Below the pieces are notes generated by a model that worked only from the letters and a program-made list of their open reading frames with translations, did no database searches and was not told the DNA's origin. Below are positions 33,919-37,670 of a stretch of 37,670 bases of DNA, in pieces. Source of the stretch: Tannerellaceae bacterium. GTDB taxonomy: Bacteria > Bacteroidota > Bacteroidia > Bacteroidales > Tannerellaceae. Positions within the stretch are counted from its first letter, which is position 1. Each line of letters begins with the position of its first letter. A program made the position numbers and the translations under genes. Where the stretch lies: positions 1 through 37,670 of the forward strand of contig JAJQAZ010000137.1 in the NCBI GenBank assembly GCA_021203545.1. Direction: 5' to 3'.

Positions 33919-36900
33919 TTATTTTTCTTCGTTACTTTGTGCTTCACTTTGCTCTTCGGTTCCTGCTTCGTTGTCATCTTCCAGAACGGGTTTTGGGCGT
34001 GGGGGACGGTTTGTGTTTTCCCGCCGACGGCTGAAGTTTTCTTCGAATTGTAAGCCGGTAGCCAGTTCCGGTGCATTGGCCTGCATCTGATTGCGAATCA
34101 CATTCCGGATTTCTGCGCGCAGATTCGTCCGGGTTGCATCCATTTCTATCTCGTAAGCCGGTTTAAAGATGTCTTTGTAACGACATTTGGTGATTTTATA
34201 TTTAAACTTATCCAGGTTGCCGGTAACATCTATTCCCAGTTTAAAAGGAACAGGAGATTTCAACACAGACAAATGATAGTCGAATGTCATGTCCAGATTA
34301 TGTGTTCCTCCTACGGCTACCCGGTAACGGTCCATTTCGAGCAGGAAGGGGAATATCTCGATCTTGTTATCACGGATAGAGAGGTCTACGGAAATGCTGT
34401 CAATCAGGTTCCGTTTCTTATTCTTAAACATCAATGTCCTGGATATCTCGGCAAAGGTCTCTCCATCCAGCAAAACCATATTCTGCCCACTCAGATAACA
34501 GGCCGAATTCAGAGACGGAAGGATAACCGACATCGTGGAATCAAGTTCGCAGGTAGCAGCCATTTGGCAATCTACCACTCCCTCAAACGAACGTAACATA
34601 GGTAAAAGGGAATCAATAGAGGGAAAAAGTCCGATTAGTTTTTCCACCTGTATATCTTCCATTTCCAGTTCAAAACCGGCTGATCCCTGCATACGGTCTT
34701 TAGCCGTATATACCATCGTTAGGTTACCGTGGCCGATATTGGAATCCATAGAAAGTTTTTTGAGATTCACACTTTGGTTCCTGATCACCAGTTCGCCCTC
34801 TACATTCTCCAGTTCCAGGTCTTTATAATCTATTTTTTTAGCTTTTGTTTTTAACGTCATATCCAGTATATCCGGAATAACCAATAACACGTCTGTGGTG
34901 TCTGTTACTTCTATCGAAGCTGCGGATTGGGTAAAGATATCTTCGTTTACATCTGCCTGTGTTCCGTCTTCCAGTGCCTCTTTTTCTTGTTTCGATTCCA
35001 GTTCTTCCAGATAAAGCAATCCCTGGTTTAACGCATGCAATAATTCGTTACAGTCTATATAACCGGAATTAATTGCAAAGTTACCCCGCAGTTTTCCTCC
35101 GGCCAGCATGGCCCGGCGCATACTATTTACCTCGCCTGTCAGTGTAAAATTACTTTTACCCGCATGGAACGTTGCGTCCGTAAGGGTAATGGTATTCGTA
35201 TCAAAGCGTAGAGTAGTAGGCTCCATACTCATCCGTAGCGGAAACATCCGGCTGAATATACGCATATTGTTAAACTTTAGGGTTCCTTTTACTTCCCAGT
35301 TCCGTAGCAAACCGGAAGACTGCCCGGAGGAAGATGCCGCAGCCTGCTGCCGTTCCGTTCCGGTTCCTGAAGTACCGGCTACCCTCTCCGACGATTGCCG
35401 GCGCTCCGGAGTGTTGCGTTGCCGCTGGCGTGCTTCGCGTTGTCCCTGTTGCGACTCCCTGCGCCGTTGTACCGACTCGCGGTAAGGCAACGCTTCAATA
35501 CCAAACGTACTTTTTACCAGTGTAGTACCTGTACGCAAAGGGATGTCTATGTAACGCAATGTATCTATGGTAATGGCTGCTCCCAGATTAGGCATCTTTT
35601 TGTTGGTGGCCGAAGGTTTTATTCCTCCCATGAGGTGAGAGTTTTTCGCTACGACCCACACCGAATCAGGCATGCGGGTACGTAAATAGCCTACTTTGAT
35701 GTGTCCGGTTAGGGGTATTACAGCCGCCGTATCTATGGAGGGAGACGTTTTCGCCTGTATATCCACGTTGCTTATATTGGTATTGATCTCTCTTTTATAA
35801 GAGACACTCATACTATCTACTGTAAGAAATGCCGATAGCAAATCATCATTCGTCAGGAAGGAACTGGTCTGTTTGGTTGTATCCACCTGAAAATGCGCCC
35901 CTGCCAGGTAAAGATACAAACCTGCCGAACGGCTCAATGTCCTCAATTCGTCTATATCCAGTTTACCACCTGCTGTTACTTTGTTATACCGTCCGTCTAA
36001 CAGGTCGTCCAACAGGAACGAAGCACTCAAATCAGCATCCATTTTCCCCCTCAACAGTAAAGTATCCGGATTCAGGAACTCTTCAGCCAGCCGGGTAAAG
36101 TCTATGGTACCTTTCATGTAGGCATCAATATAAGGAGATTGCAATACATCGTCCACACGGGCTTTCAGGCTGAAAGCGGTATTTAATCCTTCTATCCTTA
36201 AATTTTCAAGTACCACATAGGATGAATCGGGTGAAGTACCATTCAGATGCACATCCATATCCATTTCAAAGGCATCTATCCCCTGCTTAACGCCTTTCAT
36301 AAAATAAGAGGCATCCTCAATTTTACAGCATAGATTGACTGTAGGGAAAATGCTATCTCCCACAAATCCGTGAATACTGCTTTCCAACAACACACTACCT
36401 TTAGCCTGCATATTTTTACGGTCCTGAAAATATTCGTCCGGTACAAAATCAAGCAGGTCATTCATATCCGAAGCTTTCAGGGATAGGTCCAAATCCACTT
36501 TCATCCGGTTTGAATCCGGCTGGTTGGCTATAATTCCTTCGGCAGTGAAAGGCAGGTTATTAACCATCATCTCCGCACCTTTTAACCGGACTGTATTGAA
36601 CTGGTCGGTCAGTACGATTATACTTTTAAAATCTACCGACATGTTGTTGCGCAGGGTATACGCCGGGCTTTCAAAGAGAATCGACGAAGTTCCGGCTTCG
36701 AATTTCATGCCTGTACCTTCTGTAGAAATCAATCCTTTTAATTTCCCCTGTAATCCTCCTACCTCGGCATACATATCTTCCTGCTTATCTTCGAATACAA
36801 TAGAAGATGTACCCCATTCCAGTTCTATTTTATTTCCTTTCTCTATCAGTCCACCTGTCAGGCGAACAGACAAACTATCAATTGCCGCATAGCGGCCTGC

Positions 36901-37458
36901 CTGGCGGTCGTCAAATATCAGGCGGCCATTCTTAATACCCAGCCGTTGCAAATCAATCGGGGGCAGAGGGGTTATTTCTTCCTCATCCTCTTCGCTGCTC
37001 TCGCGTAGCACATCCCAGTTGGCTACATTCTTTTCATTTACATACGCATGGATAGCCGGATCTTCCAGGAAAACCCCGCCAATCGTAATCTTGTTACTGA
37101 ACAAATAATCCAGCGGATTTACGGATACCAGGACCCGTTTAAAGGTGAGCAGTGTATCGGTAGAGAGTGCGATACTATCCGTTAGGGATACCGAATCTTT
37201 GGCCGCATACGAGATCAGTTCGCCGTCGTACACCCGCACCCCGAGGCGCGGATAAGTTTCAAAAAAAGTCAACTCAATCCGTTCGCAATCAAATCGTCCG
37301 TTCAACAGTTTATTTGCCTCATTTATAACCAGAGGAGTCAGTTTCTCAGGAGGTAATATTCCCCAACGCAATACACTGAAAGCGATAGCGGGTATTCCTA
37401 TAATGATGAAAAGTAATACCGAAATAGTTATAATCCAGAACTTTTTCTTGTTTTTCAT
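33919..37458 (-). CDS. AsmA-family inner-membrane-anchored protein
   Basis: Very large envelope protein (1179 residues) with one N-terminal membrane anchor (about 6-28) and a long periplasmic part. The N-terminal AsmA domain shows LTPLVINEANKLLNGRFDCERIELTFFETYPRLGVRVYDGEL (about 40-82); repeated beta-rich segments follow. The C-terminal AsmA-like region has VEKLIGLFPSIDSLLPMLRSFEGVVDCQMAATCELDSTMSV and NKIEIFPFLLEMDRYRVAVGGTHNLDMTFDYHLSVLKSPVPFKLGIDVTG, typical of the family. Relatives are thought to carry phospholipids between membranes or limit outer-membrane assembly. Residues about 656-719 form an Arg/Gln- then Ser-rich insert (RRRESQQGQREARQRQRN) unlike the rest. The C-terminus is acidic and Pro/Asn-rich, probably disordered. 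It is transcribed alone. Confidence 0.9.
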   Translation of the reverse strand: MKNKKKFWIITISVLLFIIIGIPAIAFSVLRWGILPPEKLTPLVINEANKLLNGRFDCERIELTFFETYPRLGVRVYDGELISYAAKDSVSLTDSIALSTDTLLTFKRVLVSVNPLDYLFSNKITIGGVFLEDPAIHAYVNEKNVANWDVLRESSEEDEEEITPLPPIDLQRLGIKNGRLIFDDRQAGRYAAIDSLSVRLTGGLIEKGNKIELEWGTSSIVFEDKQEDMYAEVGGLQGKLKGLISTEGTGMKFEAGTSSILFESPAYTLRNNMSVDFKSIIVLTDQFNTVRLKGAEMMVNNLPFTAEGIIANQPDSNRMKVDLDLSLKASDMNDLLDFVPDEYFQDRKNMQAKGSVLLESSIHGFVGDSIFPTVNLCCKIEDASYFMKGVKQGIDAFEMDMDVHLNGTSPDSSYVVLENLRIEGLNTAFSLKARVDDVLQSPYIDAYMKGTIDFTRLAEEFLNPDTLLLRGKMDADLSASFLLDDLLDGRYNKVTAGGKLDIDELRTLSRSAGLYLYLAGAHFQVDTTKQTSSFLTNDDLLSAFLTVDSMSVSYKREINTNISNVDIQAKTSPSIDTAAVIPLTGHIKVGYLRTRMPDSVWVVAKNSHLMGGIKPSATNKKMPNLGAAITIDTLRYIDIPLRTGTTLVKSTFGIEALPYRESVQRRRESQQGQREARQRQRNTPERRQSSERVAGTSGTGTERQQAAASSSGQSSGLLRNWEVKGTLKFNNMRIFSRMFPLRMSMEPTTLRFDTNTITLTDATFHAGKSNFTLTGEVNSMRRAMLAGGKLRGNFAINSGYIDCNELLHALNQGLLYLEELESKQEKEALEDGTQADVNEDIFTQSAASIEVTDTTDVLLVIPDILDMTLKTKAKKIDYKDLELENVEGELVIRNQSVNLKKLSMDSNIGHGNLTMVYTAKDRMQGSAGFELEMEDIQVEKLIGLFPSIDSLLPMLRSFEGVVDCQMAATCELDSTMSVILPSLNSACYLSGQNMVLLDGETFAEISRTLMFKNKKRNLIDSISVDLSIRDNKIEIFPFLLEMDRYRVAVGGTHNLDMTFDYHLSVLKSPVPFKLGIDVTGNLDKFKYKITKCRYKDIFKPAYEIEMDATRTNLRAEIRNVIRNQMQANAPELATGLQFEENFSRRRENTNRPPRPKPVLEDDNEAGTEEQSEAQSNEEK

Positions 37459-37495
37459 ACGATAAATTAATAAGTAGTCAGTCTTTTAACCATAA

Positions 37496-37503
37496 CAAAT
37501 GTA
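37496..37503 (-). promoter_or_regulatory. Candidate -7 box of the AsmA-family gene
   Basis: TACATTTG on the minus strand fits TAnnTTTG and lies 37 bases before the ATG. No clear TTTG partner is visible at -33. Confidence 0.45.
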
Positions 37504-37620
37504 AGGATTTTTTTTATTGGGTACACACGCTTCCTATATACTTAGAATAAAAAACACTTTTTGATTAAGAGGATAATAGTAAGTTTACTTATTCGCTGGC
37601 CTTTTGCTTGCCTTTCGCTG

Positions 37621-37640
37621 GCGCAGATTTAAATCTGTGC
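37621..37640. repeat. Short palindrome near the window end
   Basis: GCGCAGATTTAAATCTGTGC is a near-perfect palindrome (one G:T-type mismatch). Part of it, CACAGATTTAAATC, also occurs at 16295-16308. It is probably the edge of another intergenic repeat that continues beyond the window. Confidence 0.5.
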
Positions 37641-37670
37641 CTAAACCAGCAGACAATATCCTGAAATAAG

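Noticed and set aside
35108-35485. Long plus-strand frame opposite the AsmA-family gene
   Set aside because: It is a shadow of the coding strand, caused by Arg/Ser-rich codons; the opposite frame is a convincing family member over 1179 residues.

Overview
The window looks like a chromosomal segment from a Bacteroidales genome. The evidence is a SusC/SusD pair, OmpP1/FadL-type and AsmA-type envelope proteins, a DUF4827 lipoprotein, Bacteroidetes-type promoters (TTTG, a 19-20 base spacer, then TAnnTTTG) and little use of Shine-Dalgarno sites. A Parabacteroides/Tannerellaceae-like host is my inference from overall resemblance and is not proven here. I see no tRNA, rRNA, CRISPR array, transposase or phage gene.

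Layout. Positions 0.1-7.3 kb hold a housekeeping block, all on the minus strand: Cof-type HAD phosphatase, GlmM-type phosphohexomutase, DUF4827 lipoprotein, DHH/NrnA-like phosphoesterase, short ComEC/Rec2 membrane protein, ribulose-phosphate epimerase and an ECF sigma factor. Positions 7.5-11.9 kb hold envelope genes: an OmpP1/FadL-like porin, a secreted Tyr/Trp- then Ser-rich protein and an M23 peptidase lipoprotein. Positions 12.1-14.9 kb are the only long plus-strand operon, a complete TRAP transporter (DctP-DctQ-DctM). Positions 15.2-22.5 kb hold a SusC/SusD locus with a calcineurin-like phosphoesterase and two unknown exported proteins; several of its genes are broken. Positions 22.6-25.9 kb hold a hexuronate operon (LacI-type regulator, mannonate oxidoreductase-type SDR, UxuA) with a canonical promoter and a palindromic operator candidate. 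A DUF2459 protein follows. Positions 27.7-33.5 kb hold a tripartite RND efflux operon (adaptor, pump, outer-membrane factor), and 33.9-37.5 kb a 1179-residue AsmA-family protein.

How the genes relate. The TRAP binding protein has sequence features I associate with uronate binders, so transporter and uxu operon may together import and degrade hexuronates (inference). The SusCD-phosphoesterase locus suggests uptake and dephosphorylation of a phosphorylated substrate, but SusC carries two in-frame stops, a neighbouring lipoprotein carries one, and the phosphoesterase is frameshifted.

Two features cut across the window. First, five genes, and probably a sixth (comEC), are broken by a one-base difference in a homopolymer; restoring one base rejoins each protein. 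This could be assembly error or real slippage. Second, the intergenic spaces are full of palindrome-rich elements of at least four families. Families A and B share one design: terminal inverted repeats that are themselves hairpins, enclosing further small hairpins. There are also two degenerate tandem arrays with a 22-base period. These elements are the least explained part of the window.
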